64,000 nucleotides of DNA from a bacterium (lineage in GTDB: Bacteria; SAR324; XYD2-FULL-50-16): positions 1 through 64,000 of the forward strand of contig JAHJTV010000049.1 of NCBI GenBank assembly GCA_018829445.1, read 5' to 3'. How positions within the stretch are numbered: the first letter of the stretch is position 1; each line of letters begins with the position of its first letter. The notes below the pieces were generated by a model, which did no database searches, had not been told where the DNA came from, and saw nothing but the letters and a program-made list of their open reading frames with translations. Below are positions 20,060 to 29,179 of the stretch, piece by piece. The position numbers and the translations under genes are program-made.

Positions 20060-21127
20060 ATGGCAGAAGGCTCATCCGCAGAAAAGACAGAATCTCCGTC
20101 GCAAAAAAGGCGGGACGATGCAAGGAAAGAGGGTCAGGTAGCATTTAGCCGGGAAGTATCTGCAGTAGCCTTGTTGGGAAGCTATCTCCTGATTTTCTAT
20201 TTCCTGGGACCGATGATGATCGATTCCTTTGGTGACGCTTTCCGCCATTCCTTTATTAACCTGTCCATGTCCGAATTGTCCCTGCCACTGGTGGAAGAGC
20301 TTGCAAACGGGTACATCCGGGATACTGTTGTTGTTGTCATTCCGTTTTTCTTTGCCGCTATCGTGGTTGGGATTATGGCCAGTGTTGTCCAGGTAGGGTT
20401 TAATCTGACGGGTAAACCGCTGATTCCGAAACTGGAAAAACTCAGTCCTCTCAAAGGATTTGGTCGTATCTTTTCAAAACAGTCGATCAGTGAATTGTTA
20501 AAATCCCTGTTTAAGATGGGTGTCATTGGGTATATCGGTTACTATACCTTTGAAACCAGCATGGAGCAGATCATCAACCTGATCGATATGGATTCAAGGA
20601 TTTTGTTCAGTAGTTTGGGCTCCATTCTTGGAAGTTTTGTTTTCAGACTTTTTTTGGCGTTTGTAATTCTGGCTATTTTTGATTATATGTTTCAACGCTG
20701 GGATCTGGAACAAAAACTAAAGATGACCAAACAGGAGGTAAAGGAAGAGCACAAACAAACGGAAGGAGATCCGGCATTGAAGGCCAGAATTCGTCAGGTT
20801 CAACAACAGTTGAGTCAGGCCAGAATGATGCAGGAGGTTCCCAACTCGGATGTTGTTATCAGTAATCCTACCCATTTTGCCATCGCCTTAAAGTATGATC
20901 GTGAAGTAATGCAGGCTCCCCAGGTTGTCGCCAAAGGTCTTGATTATGTTGCATTGAGGATAATCGAAATTGCGGGCGAAAATGAGGTTATTGTCTATCA
21001 CCATCCTGGTGTGGCGCGTGCATTATATTTTCAAACCGAACTTGGCGACTCGGTTCCGGAGGAATTTTATAAGGCAGTCGCAGAAATTCTTGCTTTTGTT
21101 TACAAAACGAAAAAAAAGAAGAAGTAG
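20060..21127 (+). CDS. Flagellar export switch protein FlhB
   Basis: 355 residues: short cytoplasmic N-terminus (SSAEKTESPSQKRRDDARKEGQV), four transmembrane helices and a cytoplasmic autocleavage domain with NPTH at residues 269-272. Cleavage between Asn and Pro switches export from rod/hook to filament substrates. The C-terminus ends in a lysine run. Located 83 bp after fliR and 132 bp before flhA. Confidence 0.97.
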   Translation: MAEGSSAEKTESPSQKRRDDARKEGQVAFSREVSAVALLGSYLLIFYFLGPMMIDSFGDAFRHSFINLSMSELSLPLVEELANGYIRDTVVVVIPFFFAAIVVGIMASVVQVGFNLTGKPLIPKLEKLSPLKGFGRIFSKQSISELLKSLFKMGVIGYIGYYTFETSMEQIINLIDMDSRILFSSLGSILGSFVFRLFLAFVILAIFDYMFQRWDLEQKLKMTKQEVKEEHKQTEGDPALKARIRQVQQQLSQARMMQEVPNSDVVISNPTHFAIALKYDREVMQAPQVVAKGLDYVALRIIEIAGENEVIVYHHPGVARALYFQTELGDSVPEEFYKAVAEILAFVYKTKKKKK

Positions 21128-21259
21128 TTCCTCTCCCCCCCTATCCTGGTATTCTTACTGCATTTCTTTTTTACCAATAAAAAACTTTTATCATGAACAG
21201 GTACCAGGAATCGATGTGATTCCATATCCCTGAAACGAAAAAGGACAAGGCATAAGTCT

Positions 21260-23359
21260 ATGACAGCACTAGCAAATTCCCGACCTAAGGTTAAGCTTTT
21301 TAATGCTGACAGTTCCCTGGCAATAGGAATTATCGGTATTTTGGGTGTCATGATTCTGCCTTTGCCTCCATTCCTTTTGGACATCCTCTTTGCCACAAAC
21401 ATCATGATTTCCGTTCTGATTCTGTTTGTGGCTCTGTATTCGATTAGACCTCTGGATTTTTCAATTTTCCCCAGTGTGTTGTTGGTGACTACCATATTTC
21501 GTTTGTCATTAAACGTAGCTTCCACGCGTTTGATCCTGGCAAACGGAAAACAGGGCTTGTCTGCAGCCGGTCAGGTAATTGAGGCTTTTGGAGGGTTTGT
21601 GGTTGGAGGGAATTATTTTATCGGAATTGTAATCTTTTTGATTCTGGTTTTGATTAACTTCATCGTTATTACAAAGGGTGCGGGCAGGATTGCAGAAGTT
21701 GCCGCAAGGTTTACCCTGGATGCCATGCCCGGAAAACAAATGGCAATTGATGCCGATTTGAATGCCGGTATTATAGATGAAAAAGCAGCCCAAGGCCGTA
21801 GAGTTGAAATACAAAGAGAATCGGATTTTTTTGGTGCCATGGATGGTGCCAGTAAGTTTGTAAGAGGTGATGCCATTGCTGGTTTAATCATTACCGGGAT
21901 TAACATTATTGGCGGGCTGGTAATCGGTGTTCTATTTTACAAAATGGATATTGCCAGTGCAGCTCAGAATTTTACATCGCTTACAATCGGTGATGGTCTG
22001 GTGAGTCAGATCCCGGCTTTAATCATTTCCACTTCAGCTGCCATCGTCATCAGTAAAGCCGGCGCCCAAAATCGTCTGGGTGTCGATTTTGGTCTCCAGA
22101 TGCTTGGCAATCCGGTTGCCATCGGGTTGGCCTCATTAACGCTCTTCGTTTTTTCACTTGTCCCCGGAATGCCAAAACCGACCTTCATTACCATGGCAAT
22201 TTTATTAGCTGTTGTGGCATGGAAAGGGAACGAAACCATAAAAAAGCTGGCCCGGGTGCGAAGAGAGGAAGACGATATTGCCGAAGCGGAAGCTCTTGAA
22301 GAATCCAAAGAGGAAATTGTTGATCTTCTGCCCATTGATACGCTTGGACTTGAATTGGGTTACGCCCTGATACCCCTTGTCGATCCGGAGCAGGATGGTG
22401 AATTGCTGGAAAGAGTGAAAGCTATTCGCAGACAGATTGCGCTGGATATGGGGTTTGTGGTGCCACCGGTCCATATTAAGGATAACCTGCAGCTGGAACC
22501 GGGTGCTTATAGTATTATTATCAAAGGTATTGAGGTCGGCAAAGGTGAGATGGTAATGGATCACTATCTTGCCATGAAGGCTGGCGATGTGGATGAAGAG
22601 ATGGATGGTCTGGAAACGGTTGAACCGGCATTTGGACTGCCTGCGATCTGGATCTCCGATGATGATAGGGAAAGGGCACAAATAGCGGGGTATACGGTTG
22701 TTGATATCCCCACGGTTATCTCGACCCACCTGACTGAAATCATTAAGAGCCAGGCATCACAGTTCTTAGGCAGACAAGATGTACAGAAGCTGTTGGATAA
22801 AGTGGCTGAAAATGAACCAAAGATTGTCGAGGAACTGGTGCCTGATTTACTGAACCTGGGAGTTATTCAACGTACTTTACAGGGATTGTTGAAGGAAAAT
22901 GTTTCCATCCGCGATATGAACACAATTCTAGAGACATTGGCGGATATGGCGCAATATACCAAAGTTCCCGAAATTCTGGTTGAGCATGTTCGAGAAGCCC
23001 TTGCCAGAAATATCTCGCGACAATATCAAACGGATGAAGGAACGATACCGGTGATGACATTGGATCAGGAAATAGAAAACAGGATGGCGGATGGGATTCA
23101 GGAAACTGCTCAGGGATCTTATTTGGGAATAGATCCAGGGACAGGACAGGCAATTATTTCCGCCATTGAGAATGGCATAGATACTTTTGCCATGTTCAAC
23201 TATCAACCGCTGATTCTTTGTTCACCAATTGTAAGACCCCATTTAAAACGATTGACTGAAAGAAGCGTTCCCGGACTGGTGATTATTTCACATAACGAAG
23301 TGTCACAAGATGTTCGCATCGAGTCCTTGGGTGTGATCTCATTGATGGAGTCAGAATAG
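21260..23359 (+). CDS. Flagellar export protein FlhA
   Basis: 699 residues: about eight N-terminal transmembrane helices, the conserved FHIPEP region with RxTLDAMPGKQMAIDADLNAG (seen as RFTLDAMPGKQMAIDADLN), and a large cytoplasmic domain of four subdomains that forms the nonameric ring receiving substrate-chaperone complexes. Last gene of the fliR-flhB-flhA set; a hairpin and convergent gene follow. Confidence 0.97.
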   Translation: MTALANSRPKVKLFNADSSLAIGIIGILGVMILPLPPFLLDILFATNIMISVLILFVALYSIRPLDFSIFPSVLLVTTIFRLSLNVASTRLILANGKQGLSAAGQVIEAFGGFVVGGNYFIGIVIFLILVLINFIVITKGAGRIAEVAARFTLDAMPGKQMAIDADLNAGIIDEKAAQGRRVEIQRESDFFGAMDGASKFVRGDAIAGLIITGINIIGGLVIGVLFYKMDIASAAQNFTSLTIGDGLVSQIPALIISTSAAIVISKAGAQNRLGVDFGLQMLGNPVAIGLASLTLFVFSLVPGMPKPTFITMAILLAVVAWKGNETIKKLARVRREEDDIAEAEALEESKEEIVDLLPIDTLGLELGYALIPLVDPEQDGELLERVKAIRRQIALDMGFVVPPVHIKDNLQLEPGAYSIIIKGIEVGKGEMVMDHYLAMKAGDVDEEMDGLETVEPAFGLPAIWISDDDRERAQIAGYTVVDIPTVISTHLTEIIKSQASQFLGRQDVQKLLDKVAENEPKIVEELVPDLLNLGVIQRTLQGLLKENVSIRDMNTILETLADMAQYTKVPEILVEHVREALARNISRQYQTDEGTIPVMTLDQEIENRMADGIQETAQGSYLGIDPGTGQAIISAIENGIDTFAMFNYQPLILCSPIVRPHLKRLTERSVPGLVIISHNEVSQDVRIESLGVISLMESE

Positions 23360-23416
23360 AGATGGGAGAGTTCTCTAAGAATTACTATTCCAACTCTCTT
23401 TCCGCTGATTAAAGCT

Positions 23417-23434
23417 CTCCCGCGGAGGCGGGAG
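23417..23434. terminator. GC-rich hairpin between convergent genes
   Basis: CTCCCGC/GCGGGAG with a GGAG loop between flhA and the convergent membrane-protein gene. A weaker arm pair GAGAGTT/AACTCTC lies just before it. No long T-run, so efficiency is uncertain. Confidence 0.55.
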
Positions 23435-23454
23435 TTGCGTATAACACCATATAA

Positions 23455-24546
23455 TCACGCCTGGGGCTTCTTCTCCACCAACTCTTCAATTAACTGCCCG
23501 ATAACCGCACATTCAAGTCCGAATGGCAGGTATCCCGAGTATCCCAGAACCGGCATCTCAAACAGCAAAAACCTGTCAACAAACGGGATCGAATACTGCC
23601 ACTTCACCAGACTGTAATAGTTCCACATTTCCCAGAAAAAACCGCATATCAAAGCTGCAATGGCAGAGGTAAAAACCAGTTGCTGGTTTCCATGATCTTT
23701 CAACCATAACAGACTTTTTTCTCCTAAGATGGTTTTTAGGGACAGCAAAATCACTAAAGGTGATACCCAGAGTAGGGGGAAAAGGTAATCCGGAAAGATT
23801 CCGATAAAAAGGAGCCCGAAAGCTGCTACCAGGAAAGCCATGATTCCAAGTCTGACGGGTTTGGCTGGAGAGTAAGACAGATTGAATTTTACTCCCTCCC
23901 TGATCCAGTTATGTGTCAGCAGCCAGTCCCTGGTACCCAAAACTGCGGGTAAAACGGTTGAGAAGGCAATGTTGCAAAGCAGAAAGTACTGTAATGGGCT
24001 TCGTTGAACTTCAAGGTAATGCCAATTTTGCACAAATCGATTCAGATATTCGAAAAACCACCAGAAAACCATGCTTGCGGGAAACAGAAGCAGAAAATAC
24101 CGGGTGTGGTGGGTTATCATGCAGTGTCCTGATTTACGGTAGGTCAGGGCATTTATGACGATAATATACGAAATCCAAAGTGGGAAAAAGGTATGTTCCT
24201 GAATCAACTCAGCCCATGGAAAACGATTCCAGGCAATCAACCAGAATGCCAGGCCAAAGATTCCGCCGATCCATCCCCACCAGGGAAAGTTTTTGATGGA
24301 TCGGGTCTTGGGTGATGAGATAATTGAACAGACAATGATGGTGCCTGATAGTATCACTACGATAATGATTGCAATCAGAAACAGAAAAAAAACAAACCAG
24401 GAAAATGGTGCGTGCTTTACATATTGAGTCGATGGTGGAAATTCCAGATAGGTTTGAAACGATTGACCGATAAAGCTGATTCCGACTAACGGTAAGCCTG
24501 CCAGCATGAAGAACAGAATCGTAAATTTTATAATCGTTCTCATCAT
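23455..24546 (-). CDS. Polytopic membrane protein of unknown function
   Basis: 363 residues with about ten hydrophobic segments; probably inner-membrane. No family recognised. A conserved-looking C-terminal region is rich in aromatics: GFFWEMWNYYSLVKWQYSIP then FEMPVLGYSGYLPFGLE, which looks like an intramembrane functional site. The upstream TPR gene ends 21 bp before its start, so the two are probably cotranscribed on the minus strand. Confidence 0.7.
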   Translation of the reverse strand: MMRTIIKFTILFFMLAGLPLVGISFIGQSFQTYLEFPPSTQYVKHAPFSWFVFFLFLIAIIIVVILSGTIIVCSIISSPKTRSIKNFPWWGWIGGIFGLAFWLIAWNRFPWAELIQEHTFFPLWISYIIVINALTYRKSGHCMITHHTRYFLLLFPASMVFWWFFEYLNRFVQNWHYLEVQRSPLQYFLLCNIAFSTVLPAVLGTRDWLLTHNWIREGVKFNLSYSPAKPVRLGIMAFLVAAFGLLFIGIFPDYLFPLLWVSPLVILLSLKTILGEKSLLWLKDHGNQQLVFTSAIAALICGFFWEMWNYYSLVKWQYSIPFVDRFLLFEMPVLGYSGYLPFGLECAVIGQLIEELVEKKPQA

Positions 24547-24567
24547 ATTTTAGAAACAATTGTATAT

Positions 24568-26349
24568 CTATCCAAATTGGGTGCAGTCAAGATTGTCTTT
24601 AACGATTTGTGTTGTGGGATGGTCTTTTCCCAGAGAGTTCAGCAAAATTTTGTATGCTTTCTTGAAGTTATCTATCGCTTTTTGCTTGTCGCCGAGTGCA
24701 TCCCAGGTATTACCAATATTGTTGTATCCGATTCCAATAATTGAGTGGTTTTTGCCAAAGGTTTTAAGGTTGGTCTTTATGGCTTTTTCATAACATTCAA
24801 TGGCTTGATCATATTTTTTCATCGCCTTGTAGGTTGATCCCAGGTTGTTCCAGCCGATGGCCACATCCGGATGGTTTTTGCCGTAGATGGTCTTGTCAAT
24901 CTCCAATGAGTTTTCATAATATTCGACAGCTCTCTCATACTCTTCCAGTTCCTTAAAAACACCGGCAATATTGTTTAACAGGACGGCGGTTTTGGGGTGC
25001 TGCTTCCCAAATGTATCAACATAGATTTTGTGCGATTTCTGAAAATATTCCAGGGCAAGCTCAACATTATGATTGGCTTTCCAGGCCAGTCCCAGATGAT
25101 TCCAGTTTTCAGCAATGCTGGGGTGATTCTGACCAAAAGCTTTGCTGTCAATCGCCAGGGCATTTTCAAACAGGTTAATTGCTTCATCCAGGTTCTCCAT
25201 TTCAAGAGACATGGCTCCCATAAGCCGCCAGATAGAGGCTGTTTCAGGGTGAGCATTTCCATACCGGCTCAAAATGATCTCTTCAGCTTTTTTAAAGTAG
25301 GTCATTGCTGTTTTACTTTCACCGATATCCTGCCTGGCTTTTCCCAGGTTACTCATTCTGGTTGCAATTCTGGGATGGGATTCACCGAAGTCTTCGAGAT
25401 CACTGGCGTAAGCTTTTTCAAAGTAATCAATCGCATTTTCGTAATCTCCCATTGCTTTATAAGACAGTCCCAGGTTGTTCCATGTCACGGCAGTTTTTGG
25501 ATTGGTGGAACTCCCGGATTTAGAATCGGATTTCAGAGATCTTTCGAAAAAAAGAATCGCTTGTTTATACCTGGCCAACATAAAGTTGGTATAACCGATA
25601 TCATTTAAATAGACGGGATTTCCGGGAAAAAGTCGATTGGCGTCCTGGAAGGCTTCTAATGCTTTGGCAAATTCCAGATTTAGAAAATAAACGTTTCCAA
25701 GCTTAAATGCCGTTTCGGCCAGACTGATCTCCACCTGCTTTTCCGATTGTCGTATGGACCAATAGTACTCAATCAGTTTATCAAAATCCTGATCACCGAA
25801 TGCCTTAATAGCGAAGACGGCAGATTGATCCTGAACGATATTGTCAGTTAAATCTTTTTCGATGAATTCAACCTTGTCCTTCAGTTCATCGACTAATGAA
25901 GCGTTATCCAGCAGCGTTTTCTTGTCAAAACTGGCGACTTTTTCCGCAATTCTACAGGCAAGTTCATCGGCTGAGAGGACAGGCGATTCTTCCAGCTCCG
26001 CGCCCCTTTCTTCCTCCGGGAGTGGCTCTTCAGGTTGCAGTATTTTTTCTTCCTCCAAGAGTTGAGCTTTTTTTTCAGCGTCTGCTTTCTCGCTGATATT
26101 CAATTCAAGTTCACTTATTCTCTCTTCATACTGATGCTTTTCAAGCTCCCATGTTCTTTCTTTATGCAGAAGCGTTTGCTGATCTGCTGTTTTTGTGATC
26201 GAGAACTTTTTCCATTTTTTAAAAAACAAGATTGCCAGCCCCAATTCAACTATCCCCAGTGAGATGATAGAAATCAGGGCAATTCGATAAAAAATATCCA
26301 TAAAAGCCATAAAAAGAATTGGTGTTAAATCCAGGTTGGTTTTTCCCAA
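24568..26349 (-). CDS. Membrane-anchored kinesin-light-chain-type TPR protein
   Basis: 593 residues. An N-terminal transmembrane segment (about 17-42) is followed by a charged coiled-coil region (about 60-125) and then TPRs: two ordinary 34-residue repeats followed by about seven 42-residue repeats of kinesin-light-chain type, recognised by GxxHPxxAxxxNNLGxxYxxxxxYxxAIxxYEKA. These form a protein-binding superhelix. The partner is unknown. It lies directly before the polytopic membrane-protein gene. Confidence 0.85.
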   Translation of the reverse strand: MGKTNLDLTPILFMAFMDIFYRIALISIISLGIVELGLAILFFKKWKKFSITKTADQQTLLHKERTWELEKHQYEERISELELNISEKADAEKKAQLLEEEKILQPEEPLPEEERGAELEESPVLSADELACRIAEKVASFDKKTLLDNASLVDELKDKVEFIEKDLTDNIVQDQSAVFAIKAFGDQDFDKLIEYYWSIRQSEKQVEISLAETAFKLGNVYFLNLEFAKALEAFQDANRLFPGNPVYLNDIGYTNFMLARYKQAILFFERSLKSDSKSGSSTNPKTAVTWNNLGLSYKAMGDYENAIDYFEKAYASDLEDFGESHPRIATRMSNLGKARQDIGESKTAMTYFKKAEEIILSRYGNAHPETASIWRLMGAMSLEMENLDEAINLFENALAIDSKAFGQNHPSIAENWNHLGLAWKANHNVELALEYFQKSHKIYVDTFGKQHPKTAVLLNNIAGVFKELEEYERAVEYYENSLEIDKTIYGKNHPDVAIGWNNLGSTYKAMKKYDQAIECYEKAIKTNLKTFGKNHSIIGIGYNNIGNTWDALGDKQKAIDNFKKAYKILLNSLGKDHPTTQIVKDNLDCTQFG

Positions 26350-26466
26350 AAAATCGATAAAAGTGAATTACATCAGTAAATATTCTATACAACTTTCAGA
26401 CTGGATGTAGGCCGGTGTAATTCTTATATACAATGAATTTGACTCAATTAAAAGCTGATAAAGAAG

Positions 26467-26488
26467 GATGGACAACGCCTTGTCCATC
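26467..26488. repeat. Perfect 9-bp hairpin upstream of higBA
   Basis: GATGGACAA and TTGTCCATC with a CGCC loop. Lies 118 bp downstream of the TPR gene's divergent start and before the higBA promoter. Function unknown; it may mark the edge of the accessory region. Apart from this and the higBA operator, the 380-bp gap 26350-26729 shows nothing. Confidence 0.5.
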
Positions 26489-26689
26489 AATTTCTGTTAA
26501 CCGAAATTTTTTGGCGCATCCCTCAAGTGAGTCTTGAAGTCGGCACAATATGAAATATTTCTTGTTTGACTTCGTCCAATCATTGATCTGAGTTCTTGCT
26601 TCGCAAGAAACCACTTTTTTAAATACTTCTTTGGCAACATGTTCTTGTCCGGCTGTCCTTTAGCTATATCGTTTAGTTCATTACTAAAT

Positions 26690-26704
26690 TACCTTGACAA
26701 GGTA
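26690..26704 (+). promoter_or_regulatory. Putative HigA operator overlapping the higBA promoter
   Basis: Palindrome TACCTTGACAAGGTA (7-bp arms, one central base) contains a perfect -35 hexamer TTGACA (26694-26699). A -10-like TTATTT lies about 18 bp downstream, just before the higB start at 26730. Antitoxins of this class usually repress their own operon through such a palindrome. Confidence 0.6.
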
Positions 26705-26729
26705 TACCGCTCAAAGGTTATTTTAAAAC

Positions 26730-27020
26730 ATGGAAATCATAACTTTTGGGAACAAAGAAACAGAAAATTTTGTCAAAACAGGCAAGTTAAAGAAAGGTTG
26801 CAAGTGGCGTACTCTAGAGAATATAGCGCAACGGAAGATTGATATGATCATCTTTGCCGATAGTATTGATGATTTGAGAGTTCCACCAAGTAACAGATTG
26901 GAAAAGCTTGCTCATAACCTGTCCGGCTTTTGGTCGATCCGAATAAATGACCAATTTCGTGTAGTATTCAAATGTGAGAGCAACAAAATATATAAGATAG
27001 AAATCATAGATTATCACTAG
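26730..27020 (+). CDS. HigB-type toxin (RelE/ParE superfamily)
   Basis: 96-residue mRNA-interferase-like toxin. Typical features of the plasmid-maintenance killer family: N-terminal beta strand (EIITFGNKETENFVKTG), LRVPPSNRLEKLAHNLSGFWSIRINDQFRVVFK and the C-terminal IYKIEIIDYH. HigB toxins cleave translated mRNA at the ribosome. In this family the toxin gene comes first, as here; the antitoxin gene starts 7 bp after its stop. Confidence 0.9.
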   Translation: MEIITFGNKETENFVKTGKLKKGCKWRTLENIAQRKIDMIIFADSIDDLRVPPSNRLEKLAHNLSGFWSIRINDQFRVVFKCESNKIYKIEIIDYH

Positions 27021-27027
27021 GACAAAG

Positions 27028-27318
27028 ATGTGGAAATATAAAAGAAAACCAACGCCACCCGGTGAGATTTTAAGTGAAGAGTTCATAAAACCAATGGGTT
27101 TGACACAAAAAAAACTTGCTGACCACATGGGAATTGATGTGAAGGTAATCAATCGTATTTGCAACGAGAAATCATCAATAACACCGGTTGTTGCCGTGAA
27201 ACTGGCCAGCACTTTCGGAATGTCTGCTGAATTTTGGTTGAATGCCCAAAATGCTACAGATCTTTGGAAAATCAAGGAGTCAGGGATTAAGCTGCCCGAA
27301 AAGCTTTCGGTAGCATAA
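27028..27318 (+). CDS. HigA-type antitoxin (XRE-family helix-turn-helix)
   Basis: 96 residues. Begins with the family's KRKPTPPGEILSEEFIKPMG motif, followed by the helix-turn-helix LTQKKLADHMGIDVKVINRICN and AVKLASTFGMSAEFWLNAQ. It neutralises HigB and represses the operon by binding the upstream palindrome. A 13-bp inverted repeat follows 24 bp after the stop. Confidence 0.92.
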   Translation: MWKYKRKPTPPGEILSEEFIKPMGLTQKKLADHMGIDVKVINRICNEKSSITPVVAVKLASTFGMSAEFWLNAQNATDLWKIKESGIKLPEKLSVA

Positions 27319-27341
27319 GTAGGGTTATGCTCACTCATCAG

Positions 27342-27387
27342 ATGTTACACAACGATGCAACATAGTAGTCGTAACGTTGTGTAACAT
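27342..27387. repeat. Perfect 13-bp inverted repeat between higA and the integrase pseudogene
   Basis: ATGTTACACAACG (27342-27354) and its exact reverse complement (27375-27387) flank 20 nt. No T-run follows. It does not fit the attC core consensus (GTTRRRY/RYYYAAC). It could be a recombinase or regulator binding site, or a hairpin ending the higBA transcript. Confidence 0.6.
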
Positions 27388-27435
27388 AAACCCATTGGAG
27401 GAAATAAACTTTAACCCACTGAGGTAATAAGTTTT
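27388..27435 (+). repeat. Imperfect ~24-bp direct repeat before the integrase pseudogene
   Basis: Two adjacent units with the pattern AACCCAnTGAGGnAATAAnnTT (first near 27389-27411, second 27413-27435) lie just upstream of the recombinase gene. Tandem arm-type sites or operator repeats are possible. Confidence 0.4.
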
Positions 27436-27508
27436 ACATTGACTTTAACTTGTTTATAAGTGTTAAAATAACAAGCTTATTTCACTTACCTACAACAAGG
27501 ATTAAGTC

Positions 27509-28449
27509 ATGGATAAATCAATATTGGATGAGCTTAGAGACGCTTCAAGAACGAAACAAACAAGATTGAATGCTGAGACTTGGGGAAGACCAGAACCAGA
27601 TGAATATGGGAAAAAGGGACATTATGTTGAATGGTGTGAGGAAAGGGGTTTAATACCATATCCCGGTAAAGTCGAATATCTAGAACAATTCCTCATTTGG
27701 GTTTACGAGCAAGGTTACAGCATCGCCTCCTTAAAGCATGCTAAATGGGCTGTTGATACCTACCATAAAAGGATGGACCTTGAACCACCTGGAGCAGATC
27801 CCCGAATTGAAATCATCCTGGCAGGAATCATCAGAACCAAAGTGCATAATGGTGAAGGCACCATAAACCAGAAAGATGCATTAACGATTGATCACATCAG
27901 GAAAATGAAGTTCGAAGATACTAAAACGGGCAATCGAGACAAAGCACTCCTGTCGATCGGCTTTGCTGGCGGTTTCTGAAAATCGGAGCTGTCCAGAATT
28001 CAAATCCAAGATATCAAGAAAATCGATTCCGGAATCCATATAGAGCTTCCCTGGTCAAAGACAAATCAACAGGCTGAACGTGTTGAAAAAGTGACGATTG
28101 TCTACGGATCAGACCCTGATTGGTGTCCTATTGCTGCTTTGTTGCATTGGCTTGAAATTGTCGTCAATCATCCGGTCCAGTTTTCCGCTCAATTAATCGT
28201 TATGGGAGAGTAAACAAGAAGATGTCTTCTTGTACAACTCCGGTGATCGTTAAGAAGTATGCAGCACAGGCAGGGCTTGATTCGGAAAAGGTAGCTGGTC
28301 ATTCACTACGCGCTGGTTGTGCAACGTATATGCTTGATAAGGGAGTTCCTGCACATATTGTTCAGAAACATATGCGGCATAAGTCGTTTGACACAACCTA
28401 AAAATACAACAGAAACCAAACGGTTAATAGTCTTGAAGGAATTTATTAA
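27509..28449 (+). pseudogene. Tyrosine recombinase/integrase, inactivated
   Basis: A phage-type integrase broken in at least three places. The N-terminal core-binding domain is intact to residue 156. An in-frame TGA at 27977-27979 interrupts AGGF-stop-KSELS, where functional enzymes have GxRxSEL, so the stop replaces the first catalytic arginine (a CGA-to-TGA change would do this). The frame continues to about 28172, then shifts by one base, after which GPVFRSINRYGRV...GHSLRAGCATYML...QKHMRHKSFDTT reads in the other frame and keeps the HxxR box. A TAA at 28399-28401 then precedes the catalytic-tyrosine segment KYNR, and the remnant ends at 28449. Sits after higBA in the accessory region. Confidence 0.9.
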
Positions 28450-29179
28450 TTCAGGTGGATAAGTATAAATCTTTAACTGTACCAGTTCAACCCTTTGTTA
28501 GTGGGAATTGTGGTCGTACCGAGATGATACCCGGTAAACACAGAATTAATCCCTCAGAATTGGCCGATTTTATTCCTTAGAAGGTCCATTTTGAGCTCAA
28601 AAAGTTCAGTTTAAGATTCTTGTTTTTTTTAATGAAACATCGTACAGCCAATCCATACCGTGAGCAAACAAATATTACCTTCCGGGATATGCATAGTATA
28701 TGACCAGCTGACATCAATGGAAATTCCTTCTGAAACTTGGTAAGGATATGATGCAATGAGTTCAATGGTTGTATGAGGCAAAGCGGATTCAGGGCCGGAG
28801 CGACGATATAAGAAAATAGTTTTGAGGGAGAAAAATCTGTTTTTTTTAGATTCTCCTCAATCACCTGATCCCCTTATTAATTTGTCTGCGATTATTTCAT
28901 ATTCAAAATGGAAACCGCTTCCCCCCCCCAAAAAAAAAACAGCCTTCTAAGGAATCCGGTCTTTATTATTAATCTCCCACTATTCGGATCCAGGTCGAAT
29001 TGCACAATACCATTACCTTTTGTTTTACCGAGTTCAAAGCTTCCGGCAGGATGTTCAGAAAAGAGATTAACAGGATTACGCCGGTGATCCAGTATAGTCC
29101 CCTCCGATCAATATTGGTGTGAGAATGTCTCTGACCAAAGGAAGCAGTAATATTAAGAAAACATTGCACGCTATCGTTT
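28450..29179. other. Accessory-region spacer, mostly without recognisable genes
   Basis: Apart from a possible frameshifted small gene (28629-28864, minus), nothing is recognised. A C10/A10-like homopolymer junction lies around 28921-28939. Open frames here lack motifs and look like decayed sequence. Confidence 0.5.
28629..28864 (-). pseudogene. Possible frameshifted small gene, unknown
   Basis: A GTG start at 28864 with an AGGGG ribosome site 6 nt upstream opens IEENLKKTDFSPSKLFSYIV. A one-base shift then gives a coding-like continuation (RRSGPESALPHTTIELIAS ... DVSWSYTMHIPEGNICLL) that ends at a TAA at 28629-28631. No family is recognised; the frameshift is inferred from composition only. 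Confidence 0.3.

Noticed and set aside
24997..25608. Plus-strand open frame of 203 codons
   Set aside because: Antisense shadow of the TPR repeats; the periodic composition of the TPR gene explains the long frame.
27342..27387. Integron attC site after higBA
   Set aside because: The inverted repeat is perfect and short, lacks GTTRRRY/RYYYAAC core boxes and the usual unpaired bases, so it is not a recognisable attC.
28214..28233. Palindrome ACAAGAAGA-TG-TCTTCTTGT inside the integrase
   Set aside because: It lies in the readable coding stretch of the pseudogene (VNKKMSSCT) and is explained by coding sequence; chance is likely.
28921..28939. Poly-C/poly-A junction as a phase-variation tract
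   Set aside because: It is not inside or just before any supported gene and may be a sequencing artefact.
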